From NCBI GenBank assembly GCA_020851615.1, contig JADZCL010000044.1:1-12026 (forward strand): DNA of 12,026 bases. The letters are read 5' to 3'. The first letter of the stretch is position 1. Each line of letters opens with the position of its first letter. The notes below the pieces were generated by a model. That model did no database searches, was not told where the DNA came from, and worked only from the letters and a program-made list of their open reading frames with translations. The position numbers and the translations under genes were made by a program. Positions 6,701 through 12,026 of this stretch are shown here, piece after piece. The DNA is from Rubrivivax sp. GTDB lineage: Bacteria > Pseudomonadota > Gammaproteobacteria > Burkholderiales > Burkholderiaceae_C.

Positions 6701-9437
6701 CGCCGCGGCCGTGCTGCAGTTCCCGCCGCAGCCGGCACGCCCTGCGAGTGCGCGTGGCGACGCGGGCGCGATCTCCATCGTCAACGCGCGCGAGCACAAC
6801 CTGCAGAGCCTGTCGGTGGACATCCCGCGCGGACGCTTCAACGTCATCACCGGCGTCAGCGGCTCGGGCAAGAGTACGCTGGCCTTCGATATCCTCTTCA
6901 ACGAGGGCCAGCGGCGCTACCTCGAGAGCCTGAACGCCTACGCGCGCAGCATCGTGCAGCCGGCCGGGCGGCCCGAGGTCGATGCCGTCTACGGCATCCC
7001 GCCCACGGTGGCGATCGAGCAGCGCCTCTCGCGCGGCGGACGCAAGAGCACCGTCGCCACGACGACCGAGGTCTGGCACTTCCTGCGCCTGTTGTGGGTC
7101 AAGCTGGGCATCCAGCACTGCGTGCACGACGGCACGCCGGTGCGCGCGCAGAGCGCGCAGAGCATCGCCGCACAGATCCTGCGCGAGCACGCGGGTCGCC
7201 ACGTCGGCTTGCTGGCGCCGCTGGTCGTCAACCGCAAGGGCGTCTACACCGACCTGGCGAAGTGGGCCAAGGCGCGCGGCCATACCCACCTGCGTGTGGA
7301 CGGCGAGTTCGTCCGCGTCGATCCCTTCCCGCGCATCGACCGCTTCAAGGAGCACACCATCGAGCTGCCGGTGGGCGACCTCGTCGTCGACGCTGCCGCC
7401 GAGGGCGACTTGCGCCAGCTGCTGACGCAGGCGCTGGAGCTGGGCAAGGGCGTGGTGCACCTGCTGCAGCCGCTGGCCGGCCTGGCGGTGGCGCTCGAAC
7501 TCGGGCTCCCGACGGGGCAGCTCGGTCAGGTGCAGGTCTTCAGCACCAAGCGTGCCTGCCCGCAGTGCGGCACCAGCTGGCCCGAACTGGACCCGCGCAT
7601 GTTCAGCTACAACAGCCGGCATGGCTGGTGTGCGCACTGCGTGGGCACGGGCCTGGCCCTCACGCGCGAGCAGCGCAAGGCCCTGGACGACTCGGTCACG
7701 CGCGACGACGGCCAAGGGCGCGAGCAGAGCTTCCCGGCGGCGGAGCCCGAGGTCGAGGGCCTGGTCGATGCGCCCTGCCCCGAGTGCGGTGGCGCGCGGC
7801 TCAATGCCGCAGCGCGCGCGGTGCACTTCGATGGGCGCCCGATCACCGAGGTGGCCCAGCTCGCGGTGCACGAGGTCGCGCGCTGGCTGGATGGCCTGCA
7901 GCTTGGCGGCCGCGAGGCCGAGATCGCACGCGACGTCGTCGCCGAAGTGCGCAGCCGGCTCGACTTCCTGCAGGAAGTGGGCCTGTCCTACCTGACGCTG
8001 GACCGCGCTGCGCCCACGCTCTCCGGCGGCGAGGCGCAGCGCATCCGCCTGGCGGCGCAGCTGGGCAGCAACCTGCAGGGTGTGTGCTACGTGCTCGACG
8101 AGCCCACGATCGGCCTGCACCCGCGTGACAACGGCATCCTGCTGTCGGCGCTGCACAAGCTCGGCGACAAGGGCAACACGCTGGTCGTCGTCGAGCACGA
8201 CGAGGACACGATCCGTCGCGCCGATCACGTGATCGACATCGGCCCCGGTGCCGGCCGGCGCGGGGGCCGCCTGGTGGCGCAGGGGACGGTGGCCGAGCTG
8301 GGGGCCCATGCCGACTCGCTCACGGGCCGCCTGCTCGCGCAGCCGCTGCGCCACCCGCTGCAGCCGCGCCGTGCCGTGGCTGCGGCGGGCCCGGCGCTTG
8401 CGATCCGTGGTGCACACCGGCACAACCTGCAGCGGCTGGACGTGAGCGTGCCGCTGCAGCGCCTGGTGGCGATCACCGGCGTCAGCGGCTCGGGCAAGAG
8501 CACGCTTGCACGCGAGGTGCTGCTGGCCAATGTGCAGGCCCGGGTCGGACAGGCCGGTGCCAGGGCCAAGGGGCGTGCGGCCTGGCCGGCGCCCATCGGG
8601 TGCACGGGGCTCAGTGGCCACGAGGAGGTCGCGCGCGTGCTCGAAGTCGACCAGACGCCGATCGGCAAGACGCCGCGCAGCTGTCCGGCGACCTACGTCG
8701 GCTTCTGGGACACGATACGCAAGCTCTTCACCGAGACGCTGGAGGCCAAGGCGCGCGGCTTTGCGCCGGCACGCTTTTCCTTCAACACCGGCGACGGCCG
8801 CTGCCCGGCCTGCGAAGGGCAGGGCCTGCGCACGATCGCGATGAGCTTCCTGCCCGACGTCAAGCTGCCCTGCGACGTCTGCCATGGGCAGCGCTTCAAC
8901 CCGCAGACGCTGGCCGTCACCTGGCGCGGCCGCTCGATCGGCGAGGTGCTGCAGATGGAGGTCGACGAAGCGGTCGAGTTCTTCGCCAGCATGCCCGCGG
9001 TCAGCCATCCGCTGCGTCTGCTGCAGGACGTGGGCCTGGGCTACCTCACGCTGGGCCAGCCCTCGCCCACGCTCTCCGGGGGCGAGGCGCAGCGCATCAA
9101 GCTGGTGACTGAGCTGGCCAAGGTGCGCGACGACCTCACCCGCCGCGGCAACCGCGCGCCGCACACGCTCTACGTCCTCGACGAGCCGACGGTCGGGTTG
9201 CACATGGCCGACGTCGAGCGGCTGATTCGCGTCCTGCACCGCCTCGTCGACGGCGGGCACAGCGTGCTCGTGATCGAGCACGACCTGGACGTGATCGCCG
9301 AGGCCGACTGGGTCATCGACCTCGGCCCGGAGGGCGGCGCCGCGGGTGGGCGCATCGTCGCCGCCGGCACGCCCGAGGAGGTGGTGGCCGCGGCAACGCA
9401 TACCGGGCAGGCGCTGGCGGCCGTGCTGCGGCGCTGA
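3774..9437 (+). CDS. Tandem double-length UvrA-like excinuclease ATPase
   Basis: At 1887 residues this is about twice a normal UvrA (~940), the DNA-damage recognition ATPase of nucleotide excision repair. It is two UvrA copies in tandem (about 1-955 and 998-1887) joined by a Pro/Ala-rich linker. Walker A GVSGSGKS starts at residues 33, 652, 1027 and 1569. LSGGE signatures start at 500, 845, 1416 and 1767. Each module also has a DEP Walker B and an EHD/EHN H-loop. Zinc modules: copy 1 first site C245, S248, C269, C272 (one Cys lost); copy 1 second site C751, C754, C774, C777; copy 2 first site C1262, C1265, C1286, C1289; copy 2 second site C1677, C1680, C1700, C1703. The insertion domain between the first zinc site and the CxxCGG motif spans ~114 residues in copy 1 but ~45 in copy 2. 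Copy 2 keeps a UvrB-binding-like segment (RKGVYTDLAKWA). No strong ribosome binding site or LexA box was seen. It is probably a paralogue of the housekeeping UvrA; role inferred. Confidence 0.92.
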   Translation: MSSGVIRIRGARQHNLKNLDLDLHTGELTVVTGVSGSGKSSLVFDTLYAEGQRRYVETFSAYARQFLDRMDRPAVDRVDGVPPAIAIDQTNPVRTSRSTVGTMTELNDHLKLLFARAAALFDAQTALPVRHDSVATILDDLRARAAAAGDPRLVLTFPVALPASTSAEQQAQWLAASGFTRVHGELREGERKILAVVADRLRSGSAEDARVTEAIETALKRGGGQLDVHVDDLQQVWRWSTGLHCPESGRRYADPQPALFSFNSAFGACETCRGFGRVIGVDFGLVIPDERRTLRNGAIKPLQTPAWKECQDDLVKYAGAAGIPRDTAWSQLTPAQREWVIEGSPDWQGDWHRQWYGIRRFFGYLESKAYKMHIRVLLSRYRSYTPCGACGGARLQHQALLWRIGSRADADAVLPPAQRFLPSGVRWTRAQLEALPGLCVHDMMQLPIERLRRFFDGLRLQRGLLDEALALLLDEVRTRLKYLCDVGIGYLTLDRQSRTLSGGEVQRINLTTALGTSLVNTLFVLDEPSIGLHPRDMNRIVQAMQRLRDAGNTLVVVEHDPAVMLAADRLLDMGPGPGERGGRIVFDGTPAQARSADTLTGAYLGARKQVGIGLRRLVQAGTPRLILEGAREHNLQGVTVELPLQRLVVVTGVSGSGKSTLVQDVLYPALARHFGQPTEAPGAHERLLGAEQLSGAVFVDQSPIGKTARSNPASYVGAFDEFRKLFAEVPLARERGYSAGTFSFNAGAGRCPTCGGSGFERVEMQFLSDVYLRCPDCDGRRFRAEVLDVKITRGPQRFSVADLLELTVAEAAHWFQNDREVVLRLQPLVDVGLDYVRLGQPVPTLSGGEAQRLKLAGFLAEAAAGPRQPAARKGTLFLFDEPTTGLHFDDIARLMRALRKLLDAGHSLLVIEHNLDVIRAADWVVDLGPEGGEGGGQLVCTGTPDDVKAHASSHTGAALRDYEQALGLTLPLAAEPAAAVLQFPPQPARPASARGDAGAISIVNAREHNLQSLSVDIPRGRFNVITGVSGSGKSTLAFDILFNEGQRRYLESLNAYARSIVQPAGRPEVDAVYGIPPTVAIEQRLSRGGRKSTVATTTEVWHFLRLLWVKLGIQHCVHDGTPVRAQSAQSIAAQILREHAGRHVGLLAPLVVNRKGVYTDLAKWAKARGHTHLRVDGEFVRVDPFPRIDRFKEHTIELPVGDLVVDAAAEGDLRQLLTQALELGKGVVHLLQPLAGLAVALELGLPTGQLGQVQVFSTKRACPQCGTSWPELDPRMFSYNSRHGWCAHCVGTGLALTREQRKALDDSVTRDDGQGREQSFPAAEPEVEGLVDAPCPECGGARLNAAARAVHFDGRPITEVAQLAVHEVARWLDGLQLGGREAEIARDVVAEVRSRLDFLQEVGLSYLTLDRAAPTLSGGEAQRIRLAAQLGSNLQGVCYVLDEPTIGLHPRDNGILLSALHKLGDKGNTLVVVEHDEDTIRRADHVIDIGPGAGRRGGRLVAQGTVAELGAHADSLTGRLLAQPLRHPLQPRRAVAAAGPALAIRGAHRHNLQRLDVSVPLQRLVAITGVSGSGKSTLAREVLLANVQARVGQAGARAKGRAAWPAPIGCTGLSGHEEVARVLEVDQTPIGKTPRSCPATYVGFWDTIRKLFTETLEAKARGFAPARFSFNTGDGRCPACEGQGLRTIAMSFLPDVKLPCDVCHGQRFNPQTLAVTWRGRSIGEVLQMEVDEAVEFFASMPAVSHPLRLLQDVGLGYLTLGQPSPTLSGGEAQRIKLVTELAKVRDDLTRRGNRAPHTLYVLDEPTVGLHMADVERLIRVLHRLVDGGHSVLVIEHDLDVIAEADWVIDLGPEGGAAGGRIVAAGTPEEVVAAATHTGQALAAVLRR

Positions 9438-9443
9438 GCGCCG

Positions 9444-9463
9444 CCCGGCGCGTGGGCGCCGGG
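9444..9463 (+). terminator. Possible weak terminator after the uvrA-like gene
   Basis: CCCGGCGC (9444-9451) pairs perfectly with GCGCCGGG (9456-9463) around a four-base loop, starting 6 bases after the stop codon. There is no T-run, so it may only stabilise the 3' end or act weakly. Confidence 0.4.
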
Positions 9464-9510
9464 TGTGAACGCCGTCACGGTCCAGGCGCCGCGGCGCGGG
9501 GATTTGCCGG

Positions 9511-9537
9511 TTCAGCCGCCGCCACGGGGGCCGATAG
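9511..9537 (+). promoter_or_regulatory. Candidate sigma-28 (FliA) promoter for the chemoreceptor gene
   Basis: GCCGATAG (9530-9537) matches seven of eight bases of the sigma-28 -10 consensus GCCGATAA. TTCA (9511-9514), 15 bases upstream, is a partial match to the TAAA or TCAA-type -35. Chemoreceptor genes are often FliA-controlled, so position and context agree. Transcription would begin near 9543-9546, giving a leader of about 40 bases that carries a purine-rich GGAGGAGGAGAG tract at its 5' end. The -10 is seen directly; use by FliA is inferred. Confidence 0.5.
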
Positions 9538-9584
9538 ATGGAGGAGGAGAGCCCTTCGCTCGCCATCCTTGCAGGCCAACCCCC

Positions 9585-11147
9585 ATGCGACCGAACCTGA
9601 GCTTGAATTTCCGCACCCGGCTGCTGCTGTGCACCGTCGTGCCGGTGGTCCTCTTCGTGGCTGCCCTGGCTGCCACGCTGTGGGGTCTGGCGACGACGCG
9701 TGCCGTCTACCAGGGTACGCTGAACGGTGAGGTCCGCCTGGCGCAGATGCTGACCGAACTGCAGGCGCATGGCCTGCGCGACGGTCAACTGGTGCGTGAC
9801 GCCTCGCTGGACCCGTCGAACAAGGACCTGCGCAAGGGCATCGAGCCGCAGATCAAGTCCTTCCAGGCGGCTGCGGCCAAGGTGATCGGGCAGGCGCGGG
9901 GCGGTGCGCTCGAGGCCGACGTGGCGTCCATCGGCAAGCCGGTCGACGAACTCGCCAAGCTGCACCTGGCCATCGTCGAGATGATCGTCGACAGCCCCGG
10001 CGAGGTGCTGATGACGATCATGGAGCAAGAGGCACCGGCCTGGAACCGACTCCACGTGACGCTGCAGAAGCTCATCGCCAAGGCCGGCGAGCGTGCGCAG
10101 GCCGCGCAGCAAGCCGCAGACCTGAGTGCGCGCAACACGCAGTGGCTGGCGGCCGGGCTGGCGGTGCTGGCGCTGGCCTGCGCGGTTGCCCTGACCTGGT
10201 TCTCCCGCCGCACCGTGCAGCGTGAGCTGGGCGGCGACCCGGCGGCCGTGCGCGACGTCCTGCGCCGCATTGCCGCAGGCGAACTCGGGCAGCAGCTGGT
10301 GGTGCCCGCCGGCGCCGAGCGCAGCCTGCTGGGTGAACTCGACGGCATGAAGGGCGCGCTGCAGCAACTCGTGCAGCAGGTGCGCCAGGCCAGCCAGAGC
10401 ATCCAGCTGGCGAGTACCGAGGTCGCCAGCGGCAACGCCGACATGAGCCAGCGCACCGAACAGACCGCGGCCAACCTGCAGCAGACCGCCAGCTCGATGG
10501 AGCACCTGACGCAGACCGTGCGCCAGACGGCCGATTCGGCCAGCACCGCCAACCAGCTCGCGCACTCGGCGGCCCAGGTCGCGCAGCGCGGCGGCGATGT
10601 CGTCGCGCAGGTCGTCACGACGATGGACGAGATCAACACCAGTTCGAAGAAGATCGCCGACATCATCGGCACCATCGACGGGATCGCCTTCCAGACCAAC
10701 ATCCTGGCGCTCAACGCCGCTGTCGAGGCCGCACGCGCGGGCGAGCAGGGCCGCGGCTTTGCGGTCGTGGCCGGCGAGGTGCGCAGCCTGGCTGGGCGCT
10801 CGGCCGAAGCCGCACGCGAGATCAAGAGCCTGATCGGCAACAGCGTCGACCGCGTCGAGGCCGGCACCCGTCTGGTCCAGCAGGCCGGCTCGACCATGGG
10901 CGAGATCGTCGGCTCGGTGCAGCGCGTGTGCGACATGATCGGCGAGATCACCGCCGCAGCCAGCGAGCAGAGCGACGGCATCGGCCAGGTCAACGGTGCG
11001 GTGACCCAGCTCGACCGCATGACGCAGCAGAACGCCGCACTGGTCGAGCAGTCGGCCGCCGCCGCCGAGTCGCTGCGCGAGCAGGCCGGGCGGCTCACGT
11101 CGGCCGTTGCGGTGTTCCAGCTCGGCGACGCCCCCGCGGCAGCCTGA
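9585..11147 (+). CDS. Methyl-accepting chemotaxis protein
   Basis: This 520-residue inner-membrane chemoreceptor should pass ligand signals to CheA/CheW. Transmembrane segment 1 is about residues 12-35 and segment 2 about 187-206, enclosing a ~150-residue periplasmic domain of probable helical-bundle type. A HAMP domain follows (about 207-262, with [20 protein letters not shown]). The signalling domain runs to about 510. Its hairpin tip is the highly conserved [20 protein letters not shown] (from D365), then [19 protein letters not shown]. The C-terminus (GDAPAAA) lacks a CheR-tethering pentapeptide. The ligand is unknown. A GTG at 9465 opens the same frame, but the residues it would add lie ahead of the first membrane segment and upstream of the probable sigma-28 promoter, so the ATG at 9585 is preferred, despite a weak ribosome binding site. 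A strong hairpin follows the gene. Confidence 0.93.
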   Translation: MRPNLSLNFRTRLLLCTVVPVVLFVAALAATLWGLATTRAVYQGTLNGEVRLAQMLTELQAHGLRDGQLVRDASLDPSNKDLRKGIEPQIKSFQAAAAKVIGQARGGALEADVASIGKPVDELAKLHLAIVEMIVDSPGEVLMTIMEQEAPAWNRLHVTLQKLIAKAGERAQAAQQAADLSARNTQWLAAGLAVLALACAVALTWFSRRTVQRELGGDPAAVRDVLRRIAAGELGQQLVVPAGAERSLLGELDGMKGALQQLVQQVRQASQSIQLASTEVASGNADMSQRTEQTAANLQQTASSMEHLTQTVRQTADSASTANQLAHSAAQVAQRGGDVVAQVVTTMDEINTSSKKIADIIGTIDGIAFQTNILALNAAVEAARAGEQGRGFAVVAGEVRSLAGRSAEAAREIKSLIGNSVDRVEAGTRLVQQAGSTMGEIVGSVQRVCDMIGEITAAASEQSDGIGQVNGAVTQLDRMTQQNAALVEQSAAAAESLREQAGRLTSAVAVFQLGDAPAAA

Positions 11148-11169
11148 TTCCGGCGCCCCGGCGCTCGAC

Positions 11170-11221
11170 ACGCCCCCGCCACCCCCGCCTGCGGTTCGCC
11201 GGGCGGGGGTGGCGGGGGCGT
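11170..11221 (+). terminator. Strong GC-rich hairpin after the chemoreceptor gene
   Basis: Bases 11170-11189 are the perfect reverse complement of 11202-11221, giving a 20-bp stem of almost pure G and C with a 12-base loop, 22 bases after the stop codon. Only TTT (11226-11228) follows, so it is not a textbook intrinsic terminator, but its position and strength fit a transcription end and a barrier before the next operon. Confidence 0.7.
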
Positions 11222-11267
11222 CCGCGTTTGATCCATCGCAACGGGCCGGCGGCCCGAGCCGGGAGAA

Positions 11268-11284
11268 TGTTGACCTATCCAACA
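11268..11284. promoter_or_regulatory. Possible promoter or operator of the molybdenum hydroxylase operon
   Basis: TTGACC (11270-11275) resembles a -35 hexamer and lies within a short inverted repeat, TGTTG (11268-11272) and CAACA (11280-11284). No good -10 was found at the expected distance. The region is the only AT-richer stretch between the hairpin and the operon, so it is a reasonable place for a promoter or regulator site, but the evidence is thin. Confidence 0.25.
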
Positions 11285-11314
11285 ATCTGTTCACCCGACA
11301 GCAGGAGACCGCCG

Positions 11315-11866
11315 ATGACAACCCCCACGGCGCAGGCCGGCGCCCGCAGTGCAGCGTCGCCTGCGGGTTCACCAGGCGCGAAGAAGCGTCCGCGCAGCAT
11401 CCTCGGCATCGTCGTCAACGGCCGCGAGCGCGAGGACCTGATCCCCGACGGCCTGCTGCTGCTGGACTACCTGCGCGAGGTGGTCGGCCTCACCGGCACC
11501 AAGCAGGGCTGTGACGGCGGCGAGTGCGGGGCCTGCACGGTGCTGGTCGACGACCAGCCGCGGCTGTCGTGCTCGACGCTGGCGCTGCAGGTGCAGGGCC
11601 GGCGCGTCGAGACGGTCGAGGGCCTGACGCAGGGCGGCACGATGAGCCCGCTGCAGCAGGCCTTCCACGAGAAGCTGGGCGCGCAGTGCGGCTTCTGCAC
11701 GCCCGGGATGATCACCACCGCCGAGGCGCTGCTGCGCCGCAACCCCGACCCGGGTGTCGACGAGATCAAGGCCGCGCTGGGCGGCAACCTGTGCCGCTGC
11801 ACCGGCTACACGAAGATCATCGAATCGGTGCAGACCGCGGCGGCGGCACGAAAGGCCGCGCCATGA
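11315..11866 (+). CDS. 2Fe-2S small subunit of a molybdenum hydroxylase (HcrC/CoxS-like)
   Basis: This 183-residue protein is the electron-transfer subunit of a xanthine-oxidase-family molybdenum hydroxylase and carries two 2Fe-2S clusters. The plant-type ferredoxin site is C-x4-C-x2-C-x11-C in GCDGGECGACTVLVDDQPRL followed by SC. The second site is CGFC, then CRC in GGNLCRCTGY. LLLLDYLREVVGLTGTKQGC and the VETVEGL segment resemble the gamma subunit of 4-hydroxybenzoyl-CoA reductase (HcrC) more than CO dehydrogenase CoxS, but the substrate cannot be read from this subunit. Residues 1-29 form an Ala/Gly/Pro-rich extension, ending in KKRPRS, that is not usual in the family and is not a clear export signal. 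CAGGAGA at 11302-11308 supports the ATG at 11315. The stop overlaps the next start (ATGA at 11863-11866), indicating one operon. Confidence 0.9.
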   Translation: MTTPTAQAGARSAASPAGSPGAKKRPRSILGIVVNGREREDLIPDGLLLLDYLREVVGLTGTKQGCDGGECGACTVLVDDQPRLSCSTLALQVQGRRVETVEGLTQGGTMSPLQQAFHEKLGAQCGFCTPGMITTAEALLRRNPDPGVDEIKAALGGNLCRCTGYTKIIESVQTAAAARKAAP

Positions 11867-12026
11867 GCATCGCCAAGCTGCAGAAGATGCGCACCGGCCA
11901 GGTCGGCGTGCGCACGCCGCTGATCGACGGCGTCGAGAAGGTCACCGGGCGCGCCAAGTACACCGCCGACCTGCCCGCCACCGACGCCTTGTGCGGGCGC
12001 ATCCTGCGCTCGCCGCATCCGCACGC
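11863..12026 (+). CDS. Molybdopterin-binding large subunit of the hydroxylase (5' part only)
   Basis: Only the first 54 codons are in the window. VRTPLIDGVEKVTGRAKYTA (about residues 16-35) and RILRSPHPHA at the end are the standard opening of the large, catalytic subunit of xanthine-oxidase-family hydroxylases, which binds the molybdenum cofactor. It overlaps the small-subunit stop by ATGA, as expected for cotranscribed subunits. The substrate cannot be told from this part. Any FAD-binding medium subunit would lie outside the window. Confidence 0.88.
   Translation, partial: MSIAKLQKMRTGQVGVRTPLIDGVEKVTGRAKYTADLPATDALCGRILRSPHPH

Noticed and set aside
9465..9584. GTG start 40 codons upstream for the chemoreceptor
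   Set aside because: The extra residues are Pro/Arg-rich, not receptor-like, and lie upstream of the probable sigma-28 promoter.
10928..11314. Upstream extension of the 2Fe-2S subunit frame
   Set aside because: It overlaps the chemoreceptor gene and the hairpin. A good ribosome binding site precedes the ATG at 11315.
3777..11372. Giant minus-strand protein of 2531 residues
   Set aside because: It lies opposite well-conserved genes, has low-complexity composition and no recognisable domain. It is listed only as a curiosity.
11315..11866. Naming the small subunit hcrC outright
   Set aside because: The resemblance is strong, but related small subunits serve many substrates and the catalytic subunit is truncated, so no gene symbol was assigned.

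Overview
The window looks like chromosomal DNA from a high-GC betaproteobacterium, probably a Burkholderiales member near the Rubrivivax/Leptothrix group. This is inferred from GC-rich codon use, the MCP sequence type, a double-length UvrA and an IS91-type transposase remnant. No RNA gene or CRISPR array was seen. All intact genes lie on the + strand. The only minus-strand gene trace is the broken transposase.

Layout. (1) 1-827: a VapB/VapC toxin-antitoxin pair (157-435 and 432-827, ATGA overlap), preceded by an 8-bp inverted repeat lying on its probable promoter. The toxin has Lys where most VapC proteins have the Asn of the DTN motif. (2) 1034-2023: a two-domain protein with an N-terminal PD-(D/E)xK nuclease-like part and a C-terminal DUF5655-like part. 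(3) 2113-3375: a YbfB/YjiJ-type MFS transporter whose last codons and stop lie in insertion-sequence DNA. (4) 3335-3731: a decayed, internally deleted IS91-family transposase fragment on the minus strand, followed by an 11-bp inverted repeat. Regions 1-4 look like an accessory stretch built by insertion and decay.

(5) 3774-9437: an 1887-residue tandem UvrA with four ABC ATPase modules. All four modules keep Walker A, signature, Walker B and H-loop motifs. The two UvrA copies are unequal: copy 1 lacks one cysteine of its first zinc module, and copy 2 has lost most of the insertion domain. This is the most interesting protein here. Double-length UvrA proteins are known as a class, so the novelty lies in the division of labour between copies.

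(6) 9585-11147: a methyl-accepting chemotaxis protein behind a candidate sigma-28 (FliA) promoter, ending in a 20-bp GC-rich hairpin. (7) 11315-12026: the start of a molybdenum hydroxylase operon, with a 2Fe-2S small subunit resembling the 4-hydroxybenzoyl-CoA reductase gamma subunit, overlapping by ATGA a molybdopterin-binding large subunit cut by the window end. These blocks seem to be separate transcription units: toxin-antitoxin, nuclease-like gene, transporter, DNA repair, chemotaxis, and aromatic or heterocycle hydroxylation.

I found no convincing wholly new system. The best leads are the asymmetric tandem UvrA, the nuclease/DUF5655 gene beside a toxin-antitoxin pair, and the substituted PIN active-site motif.
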